DNA of 64,000 nt from CAWATZ01 sp963784995 (GTDB taxonomy: Bacteria > Planctomycetota > Planctomycetia > Gemmatales > Gemmataceae): the NCBI GenBank assembly GCA_963784995.1, contig CAWATZ010000006.1:62001-126000 (forward strand), written 5' to 3'. A program made the translations under genes and the position numbers. Below, piece after piece: positions 29,501 through 37,403 of the stretch; positions within the stretch are counted from its first letter, which is position 1; each line of letters begins with the position of its first letter. The notes under the pieces are model-generated. The model was not told the DNA's origin. It searched no databases and saw nothing but the letters and a program-made list of their open reading frames with translations.

Positions 29501-30508
29501 GGCAGCTCTGCAGCAGGTCCTTCAGCCCTGACGGCATCGCCGGCAAGTGGGCTTCGTTCGGCTCACGCTGCAAGGCCACGTGGGCGACTTGCCCTTCCCG
29601 CCAGGGCGCTCCCCAAGGAACATCTCGAGTACGCTTACCGCCCACGACCAAACATCGGTTCGCCGCGTGAGCTTGGGCAATTGCTCACGCGGCCTCCCCG
29701 CCATCATCCTCGCCGCAATCTCCGCTTGTTCCGGCGAGCAGTATGCTGGAGTCATCCCACCCCAGGTCGCCAGCAGCGTCGCCTCCACCGGCCGCTGCTC
29801 CTTCGCATCGAAGGCGACCGCCTTTGCGCCAGCTAACCCGAAGTCGGTTACCTTGGCGACGCCGTCCGCCGTCATCATCACGTTGAGCGGCTTGACGTCT
29901 TGGTGGATGAGTCCCAGTTCGTGGACGTAGTGCAGCCCCCACGCTGCCTGAATGGCCACGTCCAGAATGCGTTCCAGGGCCGCATGCGGCCCGCCCTCGT
30001 ACAGCCGCTTCGCGTCGATCCACTCCGAAAGCGTACCACCATCGACATACTCGATGAAGACACGCGGCACGCCCCCCAGTACGCGAACGTAGTGGCAGGA
30101 GACGACGTTCGGATGCAGCCCGATCGTATTGACCCATTGCTCGGCTTCCGTCGTGAATTTCTCGATGTCCCGGGCGCTGGCGGACCGCGCCGGCAGCACG
30201 GACTTCACCGCCAGCTCCCTGTTCCACTCGCGGTGCCGGACGAGGTTCACGCGACCCATGCCACCCTCGGCGTAGCCGAGCTTCCTTCCCGGCAGCTGGA
30301 TGACCTCGTACAGGTCGAGGATGACGTCGCCCGGCTCCCAGTCGCGGGGAATGCCGTCCTCGCCGCGTGGTCGTTCCGGTGAGGCGGGGTCTGGCCAGAA
30401 CGGGTGCCCGCACGCCCCGTTCCGGCAGGTCACGGGCTTCCCGCGCTCCGCATCGTCGATCGTACATTGCGTCGCACACAGCGGACACGAAACGCTGATG
30501 CTGGCCAT
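26526..30508 (-). CDS. Ser/Thr kinase-TPR-double WD40 propeller protein (frameshifted)
   Basis: About 1327 residues after repair. A Cys motif (CPLCATQC, CRNGACGHPF) precedes a kinase domain with EGGMGRVNLVRHREWNRELA, LIHQDVKPLNVMM (HQD instead of HRD) and KVTDFGLAGAKA. The kinase end continues in another frame: LEMFLGERP, then WREGQVAHVALQREPNEAH, with one G missing at the run 29604-29606. TPR helices follow (29400-29080), then 14 WD units at 26790-28975, two seven-bladed propellers' worth. The units share SVSWSPDGRFALSGS almost letter for letter. Helical inserts separate units 3 and 4, and 7 and 8. No membrane segment. It is probably a large cytoplasmic signalling scaffold. Confidence 0.88.
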
Positions 30509-30518
30509 GCCCACCTCG

Positions 30519-30746
30519 TCAGGAACGGACGTTTGCACCATAAACCGGGAAACCCGGCTTCCATTCTTCCACCGCTTCCCCCGCCTGTCGAGTCCCTCCA
30601 GGGATCTCGTCCCAAATGGGCGGAAGCGAGGTCGGCCTGTCGGCTCTGACCCAGCAAACCACGTCGGCCGCCTGCTCGAAGAAGGAAGTGGCGTCGAAGA
30701 ACGCAAAGCACTTGCAGTCGTCGGTGTGGACTTCAGCCAGAATCAT
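30519..30746 (-). CDS. Small hypothetical protein upstream of the kinase gene
   Basis: The 75-residue frame starts at ATG 30746 (MILAEVHTDDCKCFAFFDAT) and ends 11 bases before the kinase start at 30508, as expected for an operon partner. It is rich in aromatics and acids (SFFEQAADVVCWVRADRPTS). I do not recognise it. Nothing in it suggests a membrane segment or catalytic site. Confidence 0.5.
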   Translation of the reverse strand: MILAEVHTDDCKCFAFFDATSFFEQAADVVCWVRADRPTSLPPIWDEIPGGTRQAGEAVEEWKPGFPVYGANVRS

Positions 30747-30796
30747 CGCTTCTCCTTGGTGCAGCTGACCCCGTTGCGGTGGTTGCGGGTGATTCC

Positions 30797-31051
30797 TCAG
30801 CCCTCCCTGGCAAGAATCTCCTCCACGGTCCAATCGTGCCCGGGCAGCTCCGCCGAGGGCGCGTACAGCACGCCTTCCGCATCGTCCGGAAGAACAAGCA
30901 GCCTCCCCTTGGCTTCGATGGCCAGGGTCGATGCGGTTTGCTGGTACTGGTCCGTCTTGCGGATGACGCCGGCCTTTTCAGCCCAGAACACGCTCCCCGC
31001 GGAAATGAGATCGCCTTCGCAGCGACAATCGACCAGGAATTTGATCCACAT
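30797..31051 (-). CDS. Small hypothetical protein
   Basis: This 84-residue acidic protein starts at ATG 31051 (MWIKFLVDCRCEGDLISAGS) and contains VFWAEKAGVIRKTDQYQQTA and a C-terminal LPGHDWTVEEILAREG. It lies 50 bp upstream of the 30746 gene and probably heads the kinase operon. It looks beta-rich with a helical end; no family is recognised. The 285 bp between it and the divergent 31337 gene hold its promoter but no clear motif. Confidence 0.55.
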   Translation of the reverse strand: MWIKFLVDCRCEGDLISAGSVFWAEKAGVIRKTDQYQQTASTLAIEAKGRLLVLPDDAEGVLYAPSAELPGHDWTVEEILAREG

Positions 31052-31336
31052 GGGTTGGTTCCCTTCTCTCCGTGTCGCGATCACTTGCCGAGACCCGGCT
31101 TCACTTCGGGCCTCACTTCTCTATTCGGGAACTTTTGCGGAACGTGGGAAAAATTCGTGCGGAAATCTTTCAGGCTTGAGCCGTTGCCATGCAACCGCGC
31201 TGCGGGGTGGGTCCGTCTGGATACTTGATGCGGGATCGATAACACAACGGTGGCCAGCACTGGCCGGGCGCCCCGAAGACTGTTGCTCTTCTCTGAAGGC
31301 GCCGCCGCGCTGGCGGGCGGCGGCGGGAGACAAGCC

Positions 31337-32329
31337 ATGGCGGACTTCGACGATGCGGAACGGCACGCGCTGCACGAGGTGGAGCCGGAGAAGCAACTGC
31401 ACTGGCTGCTGGAGGAAGTGGACCCGGATCTGGCGTTCTTCGGCTGGCAGCCAACGCAGCTGTCGCCGCCGCCCGGCGTCCCGCAGTTGCGCTGCGACTG
31501 CGTGGCCGGCCTGCGTTCGCGCAGCGGCTCACAACCGCCGTGGGCCTGCCTGATCGAAGCGCAGGGCCAACCGCTGGCCGGCATGGCCGTCTGGATGCTG
31601 ATCTACCTGGGGCTGCTGCACAACCTGCTGCGTTATGATGGCCGCGATCCTTTCCAGATGATGGGCGTGATCCTCAACCTCAGCGAGGGCGAATTGAGCC
31701 ACGCCATCGACTGGCGTGTGCCTCTGAAGAAGACCACCGGGACGCCCTCTGCCGACGCCGACGCTGAGCTACCCACTGCTGAGCCGTCGCCTGCACCAGC
31801 CCCAGGCGTTGCCTGCACGTTCTTCGTCAAGAACGTGCGCCAGGAAAGCGCTGAGCGGACCTTGAATCGTATCGATCGGGGCGAACTCGGCTTGTGCATT
31901 TTGGTGTGGGTTCCTTTAATGGCGGGAGCCGCTCAGCCGGAGGTCGTCCGCCGCTGGCGCGACCTGGCGCTGCGACAGGAACAGTTGCATCTGCGAGCCG
32001 ATTACGTCGCCCTGGCGCTGGTGTTCGCCGACATGGCTGACCGCAAGGAACTCTGGAAAGCCGGATTGGGGGGATTCAACGTGCGAGAATCTGAAGTCGT
32101 GCGTGAGTGGCGCAAGGAAGCGTTTGAGGAGGGAACGCTGACAACCGCGCGAGCAGCAGTGGTGAACGTGCTGGAAGCACGGTTCCCGACAGTGCCCGTG
32201 CCGGAAGGAGTGCGCTCGGCGCTGGAGAAGAACACGGACGTACGGCAGCTCAGCGACTGGCTGCGCCGGGCGGTCTTGACGGCCTCGCCCGCCGACTTCG
32301 AGCGTTTCCTCACCACGCCTGCCGCCTGA
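31337..32329 (+). CDS. Rpn-like PD-(D/E)XK nuclease family protein, copy 2
   Basis: This 330-residue paralogue of the 23544 product is identical over long stretches (GMAVWMLIYLGLLHNLLRYD, GRDPFQMMGVILNLSEGELS). It keeps the putative catalytic D in RCDCVAGL and the E-x-Q in LIEAQGQ. The EG-K linker is shorter than in copy 1 (EAFEEGTLT against GVKEGLEKGLEKGALT). ATG 31337 is preceded by GGGAGA. The near-identity of the catalytic half at the DNA level, with more divergence in the C-terminal half, suggests recent duplication or gene conversion. A sigma factor gene follows 68 bp downstream. Confidence 0.75.
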   Translation: MADFDDAERHALHEVEPEKQLHWLLEEVDPDLAFFGWQPTQLSPPPGVPQLRCDCVAGLRSRSGSQPPWACLIEAQGQPLAGMAVWMLIYLGLLHNLLRYDGRDPFQMMGVILNLSEGELSHAIDWRVPLKKTTGTPSADADAELPTAEPSPAPAPGVACTFFVKNVRQESAERTLNRIDRGELGLCILVWVPLMAGAAQPEVVRRWRDLALRQEQLHLRADYVALALVFADMADRKELWKAGLGGFNVRESEVVREWRKEAFEEGTLTTARAAVVNVLEARFPTVPVPEGVRSALEKNTDVRQLSDWLRRAVLTASPADFERFLTTPAA

Positions 32330-32397
32330 CCGCCTGCGGAAAAACAGCCGCACCGTTTGAAACGCTACGTTTGCACCAGCACCGGAGGCCTGCAACC

Positions 32398-33123
32398 ATG
32401 CCGGCGACCCCATCGGCTCGCTTTCCGACAACGGCCTGGAACTGCATCGAGGCCGCCCGCGATCCATTGCACCCGTCCTTCCAGACCGCCATCACCCGGC
32501 TCGTCTCGACCTACTGGCGGCCCGTGTTCCACTTCCTCCGCGCCAGAGGATACGCGACCGCCGACGCCGAGGATCTGACGCAGGAATGCTTCGCTCGCTG
32601 CCTTCAACCAGGCTCGCCGCTGCACCGCGCCGACCGCGGCCAGCGCCGCTTCCGCGACTTCCTCCGTACCAGCGTGAAGCGCTTCGCCTACGAACAGATA
32701 GTCCGGCCGAGGAAGCAAGCCGCGTTCGAGCGCGGCCTCGTCTCCATCCACGACCTGATGTGCGACAGCGATCGCGCCTACGAGCCGCCGGCCGGGGAGA
32801 CGCCGGAAGATGCGTTCGACCGGGCGTGGAAGACCGGGCTGTTGCAATCCGTCCGCGACAACCTCGAAGCCCACTACGTGGCGCTGTCCGACGCCCAGGA
32901 GCGGCAGCGCTTCGAGATCTTCGCCGCCCTGAACTTTGTTGAGCGCGACGAAGACCGGCCGACCCTGGACGAGCTCGCCGAGCGCTTTGGCCTCACCCGC
33001 GATCGGGTGCGCTATGCCATCGACCAGGTACGGAAGCGCTCCGAACGCCTGCTGCGTCAGGAGATCCGCGACCAGGTGGGACCGGACGTGGACGTGGAGC
33101 AGGAGATGCGTAAACTGTTGTGA
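32398..33123 (+). CDS. ECF-type RNA polymerase sigma factor
   Basis: The protein has 241 residues. Region 2 is seen in AITRLVSTYWRPVFHFLRAR followed by GYATADAEDLTQECFARCL, the core- and -10-binding part. Region 4 is RPTLDELAERFGLTRDRVRY with AIDQVRKRSERLLRQEI, the -35-binding helix-turn-helix. A 60-residue loop between them is typical of planctomycete sigma factors that carry extra sequence. The ATG at 32398 has CCGGAGG upstream. The C-terminal acidic tail (GPDVDVEQEMRKLL) is unusual for small ECFs. No anti-sigma factor is next to it. Confidence 0.88.
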   Translation: MPATPSARFPTTAWNCIEAARDPLHPSFQTAITRLVSTYWRPVFHFLRARGYATADAEDLTQECFARCLQPGSPLHRADRGQRRFRDFLRTSVKRFAYEQIVRPRKQAAFERGLVSIHDLMCDSDRAYEPPAGETPEDAFDRAWKTGLLQSVRDNLEAHYVALSDAQERQRFEIFAALNFVERDEDRPTLDELAERFGLTRDRVRYAIDQVRKRSERLLRQEIRDQVGPDVDVEQEMRKLL

Positions 33124-33134
33124 CGGATCCTTGT

Positions 33135-33225
33135 CGTTGCATCGTTGCAGTCATTGCACGCATTGCACGCATTGCCCTGCAACGCAGGCCGGCTGGGCTG
33201 GCTGCAACCCTGCAACGCCGCAACG
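33135..33225. terminator. Inverted TTGCA/TGCAA repeats between convergent genes
   Basis: Four TTGCA-type units (from CGTTGCATCGTTGCAG at 33135) are mirrored by TGCAA units (CTGCAACCCTGCAACGCCGC, ending GCAACG at 33225). The array lies between the ends of the convergent sigma factor (33123) and thioesterase (33300) genes, so a bidirectional terminator is plausible. There is no T run. Confidence 0.45.
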
Positions 33226-33299
33226 ACACCGCCTTGTTGCCCCTCGGAACCGGCGCAGCCAGCACGTCGAATGGCTTTGCCTGCCCCTGGTTCTCTGCA

Positions 33300-33731
33300 T
33301 CAGGCGGGCTTCGCGCCCTCACCGAGTAACCGGGCCCGGATGCCCGCCGGGATCTCCACCGACTCGATCCGGTGCTTCCCCGCGTCAATCCGGCAGCAGA
33401 CGCAGCTGATCTTGCCCCGGGCCACTTCCTCATCGCTCAGCCGGAACGTGAAGCCGTAGGTCAGCGACTTGGTGCCCACTCGCTCCAGCCGCACCTCGAT
33501 GTCCACCACGTCCTCGAAGCGGATCGGCTTGATGAAGTCGCAGGACGCCGACACCCGGGGGAAGCCGAGCGCCATCCCCTCCCAGTTCAGCACCACCGAC
33601 AGATCCAGCGAACGCAGGAACTCGTGTTCGGCCCCCTCCATGAAGCGGAAGAAACTACTGAAGTGAACGATGCCGGCCATGTCGGTGTCGCTGAACTCCA
33701 CCCGCCGGGTCGTGTGAAAGGAGCGCGTCAT
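33300..33731 (-). CDS. Hotdog-fold acyl-CoA thioesterase, YbgC/4HBT type
   Basis: The 143-residue protein has the 4HBT opening RRVEFSDTDMAGIVHFSSFF, in which the Asp of DTDMAGIVHF is the catalytic residue in the family. It continues with the long hotdog helix (FRFMEGAEHEFLRSLDLS) and strands such as PRVSASCDFIKPIRFEDVVD. The likely reaction is hydrolysis of an acyl-CoA or aryl-acyl-CoA; the substrate cannot be told. The start ATG is at 33731. It is transcribed in the same direction as the upstream glycosyltransferase, but a strong hairpin lies between them. Confidence 0.88.
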   Translation of the reverse strand: MTRSFHTTRRVEFSDTDMAGIVHFSSFFRFMEGAEHEFLRSLDLSVVLNWEGMALGFPRVSASCDFIKPIRFEDVVDIEVRLERVGTKSLTYGFTFRLSDEEVARGKISCVCCRIDAGKHRIESVEIPAGIRARLLGEGAKPA

Positions 33732-33746
33732 CGGCTCGTCTCCTGC

Positions 33747-33808
33747 GGTAGGACGGCCTTCCCAGGCCGTCCTCTTCCTTCTGGACGGCCTGGGAAGGCC
33801 GTCCTACC
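33747..33808. repeat. 62-nt perfect hairpin, 26-bp arms
   Basis: The arms GGTAGGACGGCCTTCCCAGG... and its exact complement flank a 10-nt loop (TCTTCCTTCT). The glycosyltransferase TAG stop (33804-33806) lies within one arm. It could end transcription of that gene or be a copy of a dispersed repeat; the sequence alone does not separate these. Confidence 0.7.
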
Positions 33809-35095
33809 TTGGCAAATAGCGAGCATACACCTCCAGCGTCTCCCGGGCCATCTGATCGGCCGTGAAGCGCTCGTGGACCGTCTCCTTGCCCTTGCGGCCC
33901 AGCTCCTCCGCCAGCGTCCGGTCTTCCATCAAGCGGCGCAATCCCCGGGCGAGGTCGGCCGGGTCGCCCGGGTTGACCAGCAGACCGCCGCCCGTCGCCT
34001 GGATCAGCTCGGGAAACGACCCGTGTCTCGGCTGCACCACAGGCACCCCGTTGGCCAGCGCCTCCAGAACGTACAGGCCCTTTGGCTCGCGGTAGGTCGT
34101 CGGCACCGACAGCACGTCAATCCCATGCAGGAAGGCGACCTTGGAGTCGTGGTCGGGGCACTCGACGTGCTCGAAGGAGTCGCTCAGGCCGTCCGACTCC
34201 AGACGCTTGCGCAGGTCGGCGAAGTATTCCTTGTTGTTCTCGCCGAGCCAGCCGGACACGCGCAGCCGGCACGGCGGCAGGTCCGGGTTCTGCCGCAGCA
34301 GGCGAAACGCCTCGATCAGGACGTGCAGTCCCTTCTCGGGGCACATGCGGGCAAAGTAACCGATCGTGAAGGGATGCCCGGTGCGGTCGGGCGCGGTCCG
34401 CCGTGGCCCTTGAGGTTCAGACCGGGATAGACAACGTGGATGCGCTCGCGCGGCAGGCCCAGGTAGCCGGCCATGAAGTCGGCGTAGTAGCTGCACGTCG
34501 CGATGAAGCCATCGATGTATTGGCCCTGCTCACGGATCAGGTCGAGGGCCTTGCGGCGATACCTGTCCGGCAGGCTTTCGAGGAAGATGTCGTCGCCCTG
34601 GAGCGAGCAGAGGATCGGCACGCCCAGCTTCTCCTTGAGGGCGGGCACCATGCCGGAGAGCAGGGCGTTGGTGAGCTGGATCAGTCCCGGCTTGATCTCG
34701 TGAGCGAGCCACTGCACCAGCTTGGCCACTTCCTTGCGCTGGTAACCGTGCGTCCCTTGCAGCATCGAGATGGTCAGCTCGCCCAGCTCCTCGGCCTGCG
34801 TCTTGACCGCGAAGCGCGACACCCAGCGCAGCAGACCCGGGATGTCGAGCAGCCGGTCGAAGACCCAGGGCGTCCAGCGAAAGAAGCCCATCTTCTGCTG
34901 CAAGTAGACGTTGATGCCGCCGAAGAAGACGCGATGCTGGCTGACGTCCTCCTCATCGGTGCGGATGGGGGTGTAGGTGGGCACCAGCAGCGCGTCCCGG
35001 CCCTGGCGGGCCAGGGCGGCGACCAGGGTGTTGTCGTGCATGCAGGAGCCGCAGAACATGCCCGCGGCCCCGGCGGTGACGTAGACGATCCGCAT
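33804..35095 (-). CDS. GT4-family glycosyltransferase (frameshifted)
   Basis: About 430 residues with the GT-B fold. The N-terminal domain starts MRIVYVTAGAAGMFCGSCMH and includes PILCSLQGDDIFLESLPD and IHVVYPGLNLKGHGG. The C-terminal nucleotide-sugar domain has TIGYFARMCPEKGLHVLIEA, then FLHGIDVLSVPTTYREPKGL and EALANGVPVVQPRHGSFPEL, which contains the E-x7-E region. The frame breaks near 34395-34405, where one base is missing between GLNLKGHGGP and APDRTGHPFTIGYF. It probably transfers a sugar to a lipid or polysaccharide; donor and acceptor are unknown. 16 bp separate it from the MFS gene upstream. Confidence 0.85.
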
Positions 35096-35111
35096 GGCAG
35101 ACCCCAGCGGC

Positions 35112-36680
35112 TCAGGCCGCCTTCTCTTCCGCCGGCGGCTCGGGGAGGAAGAAGCTGACCAGGAAGCCCAGGAAGAAGACCAGCCCGCCCGTGACCCCGG
35201 CGGCGAGGGCCACCTTTGCCGGCGTGACAGGACCTCCCCCGGTCCAGTTCGTGACCATTGGGGCGATGACGCCGGTGGTCAGGAACGCGGCACACGTGCC
35301 AATCATCCGGCCGCCCACGTTGGTGGCAAATGCACCTCCCGTGCCGCGCAAGTGAACCGGGAACACCTTGGGCAGATATTCTCCAAAGTACGAGAACTGG
35401 GCGACGATACACGCCCCGGCCAGGAACACGCCGACGGTGAAATACTGAGGCTGGTGCGCAAAGACCCAGAACCAGACCACCGGAATGATCACCAGGCCCG
35501 GCAGCTGGAACAACCACAGCAGCGTGCGTTTGCTGGCGATCAGCACCAGGGCCACCGCCAGCAGGACTCGTCCAGCCAGCCCGCCCAGCTCTTGCAGGAA
35601 CTGCACGTGTTCCCGGTGCGGCTGGATCTCCTTGATAGTGATCTGGCCAATCTGTTTCAGGTTGGCGTTGAACTGTTGTTCCAGCTCCTTGTGTTCCGGC
35701 GAGTCCTTGGCTACCTTCTTCAGCTTCTTCTGGATCTCCTGGTTGGCATCGCTGAAGGGTTTCACGTGAGCCCGGGCTTCCGCCAGGTCGGGCAGGGGCA
35801 GACCCGGCACGCCCTGGGCCACGGTCACCTGCAAGGTGCCGAAAGCGGCGGCGTAGGCGCAGGCGCTCAGGATGGTGCCGACCAGGGTCGTCCGCAGCAG
35901 GGCGGGCGCGAACAGCTCACTGAAGCGCGGTCGGCGCAGCGTGCCGGCGCGCTTTCGCTCCAACCACGCCGCCGACTCAGGAACGAACGGCAGCAGCAGA
36001 GCGATCGGCAGAGCGGGAATCAGGCCGGTCATCAGGGTCCAGCGCCAGGAGGGATTCCCGACCCCCACGGGGAGGATTGGCAGCGCCTCGCTATCGACCA
36101 GATTCCGGATGCCGACGCTGACGCCGGTGACAAACAGGCCACCGACGCTGGCGAACGCCTGGGTCCAGCCCAGGACCAGTTCGCGCTGCTTCTTGTCGGG
36201 GAACAGCTCCGACAGCCAGGTGACGGCCGCCACGAACTCCACGCAAACACCGACGAAGGTGGTGCAGCGGAAGAAGATCAGCCAAAACAGCTGGGTACTC
36301 AGCCCGGCCATCACCGGCGACAGCGAATAGACGAAGATGCTGCCAATCATCACCGACTTGCGTCCGAGCCGGTCGATCAGCCAGCCGCCCAGCAGACCGA
36401 AGACGCCGCCGCACAAGGCGGTCATCCACAGCACCCGGCCGACCCACGCCGTCACGTCGGGGTGATTGGGCGGCAGCCGCAGCAACTCGGAGAGCGCCGG
36501 CGCCAGCACCAGCGGCGTCATCAGCAATTCGTAGGTGTCGAACAGGAACCCGATCGACGCCACGATCATGACCAGCCAGGCGGTCAGCGTCAGTGGGCTG
36601 GGTGGTTGGGTGGGACTGGCCCCGGCACTGGGGCTGGCGGTAACGGCACCGGGGGGGATGGCAGTGAAGGACTCGGACAC
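35112..36680 (-). CDS. MFS transporter with a coiled-coil periplasmic or cytoplasmic loop
   Basis: About 522 residues and 12 predicted membrane helices. MFS motif A appears as GGWLIDRLGRKSVMIGSIFV and the Asp-containing first helix as GFLFDTYELLMTPLVLAPAL. Between the two halves a hydrophilic coiled coil of about 80 residues (DANQEIQKKLKKVAKDSPEH, KELEQQFNANLKQIGQ) is inserted, which is unusual. I chose GTG at 36680 because GGAG lies 6 bases upstream; the frame stays open to 36875 but that part reads through the 36790 palindrome. Substrate unknown; the sugar/metabolite transporter branch is most likely. Confidence 0.85.
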   Translation of the reverse strand: MSESFTAIPPGAVTASPSAGASPTQPPSPLTLTAWLVMIVASIGFLFDTYELLMTPLVLAPALSELLRLPPNHPDVTAWVGRVLWMTALCGGVFGLLGGWLIDRLGRKSVMIGSIFVYSLSPVMAGLSTQLFWLIFFRCTTFVGVCVEFVAAVTWLSELFPDKKQRELVLGWTQAFASVGGLFVTGVSVGIRNLVDSEALPILPVGVGNPSWRWTLMTGLIPALPIALLLPFVPESAAWLERKRAGTLRRPRFSELFAPALLRTTLVGTILSACAYAAAFGTLQVTVAQGVPGLPLPDLAEARAHVKPFSDANQEIQKKLKKVAKDSPEHKELEQQFNANLKQIGQITIKEIQPHREHVQFLQELGGLAGRVLLAVALVLIASKRTLLWLFQLPGLVIIPVVWFWVFAHQPQYFTVGVFLAGACIVAQFSYFGEYLPKVFPVHLRGTGGAFATNVGGRMIGTCAAFLTTGVIAPMVTNWTGGGPVTPAKVALAAGVTGGLVFFLGFLVSFFLPEPPAEEKAA

Positions 36681-36789
36681 GATCAGCTCCGCAAGGTGCG
36701 AATGAGGATCAGCAGGGGACGGAAGGAGAAACGCTTCTCCGGCAGGATTCAGTCTATGGAGGTTGGGCTGCGGTGTCCGGTCAGACCCA

Positions 36790-36861
36790 GGCGAGCCCGC
36801 ACGCCTGCGTGCGCTCCGGCCGGCAGGCCGGCCGGAGCGCACGCAGGCGTGCGGGCTCGCC
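36790..36861. repeat. 72-nt perfect palindrome (full-length form of the AGCGC element family)
   Basis: Arms of 34 nt (GGCGAGCCCGCACGCCTGCG... and its exact complement) surround CAGG. The inner part contains the GGAGCGCACGCAGGCGTGC block found in all short elements at 42072, 43380, 45968, 46993, 47629, 48466 and 48720. It starts directly after the TAA of the chorismate-lyase-like gene (36862-36864), so it may also serve as its terminator. Confidence 0.85.
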
Positions 36862-37403
36862 TTATTTCTCCACAACGATCTCCAGCAGTTCCACCGCCGG
36901 CTGTTCGTCGCAATAGATGAACCCCAGCCGGCCGTACATCGGCCGGGGCTCGCTCAGGCCGAACCACTCCAGCTGTTTCGACCCCGGCTCCACCCGGAAA
37001 TACGCCGTCGGCTCGATCCGCCGGAGGACGTTCTTCTCGATCAGGATGCGCCCCAGCGGCGTTTGCTCGGCCAGGATCGCCTCGCGGACGGCCGGGCGCA
37101 GTAATCGAGATTGATCCGGATGATCCCGAACAGGACCACCCGGCCGCTCTTCTGCAAGGTGAGCACGATCTTGCGCGAGTAGTAGTTGCCATCGCGGTAG
37201 CGTGCCAGGGGGCGGACGTTGACCAGGTCGCCGTGGTACGCTTCCACGGTGACGGTCATGTGGTGCTCGTGGGCCAGCAGCGTGCGGAACGGCTCCGGCA
37301 TGGCGTCGGCCGAGACCAGTTCGTGTTCGGGCAGGTCACCCACAGGCGGGAACTGGACGAACAGGCTGATCAGGTCCGGCGTGACGCCAAGCGGAATGTT
37401 CAT
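36862..37403 (-). CDS. Chorismate lyase-like protein (DUF98/UbiC fold; frameshifted)
   Basis: About 180 residues after repair. The pattern EPFRTLLAHEHHMTVTVEAY, YSRKIVLTLQKSGRVVLFG, TPLGRILIEKNVLRRIEPTA resembles UbiC/DUF98 proteins, which cleave chorismate to 4-hydroxybenzoate and pyruvate; the Arg and the terminal Glu-type residues of that fold appear to be present. The frame shifts near 37100 (NLDY, then LRPAVREAILAEQTPLG), one base in a GCCC/GGGC context. It starts 4 bp inside the stop of the upstream prenyl synthase gene (ATGA), which argues for a joint role in isoprenoid-quinone or aromatic-lipid synthesis. The assignment is by pattern only. Confidence 0.6.

Noticed and set aside
35094..36920. 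Long plus-strand open frame (608 codons) opposite the MFS gene
   Set aside because: It is the antisense shadow of a GC-rich gene; its translation is low-complexity Gln/Arg/Gly with no domain, and the minus strand has a clear MFS protein.
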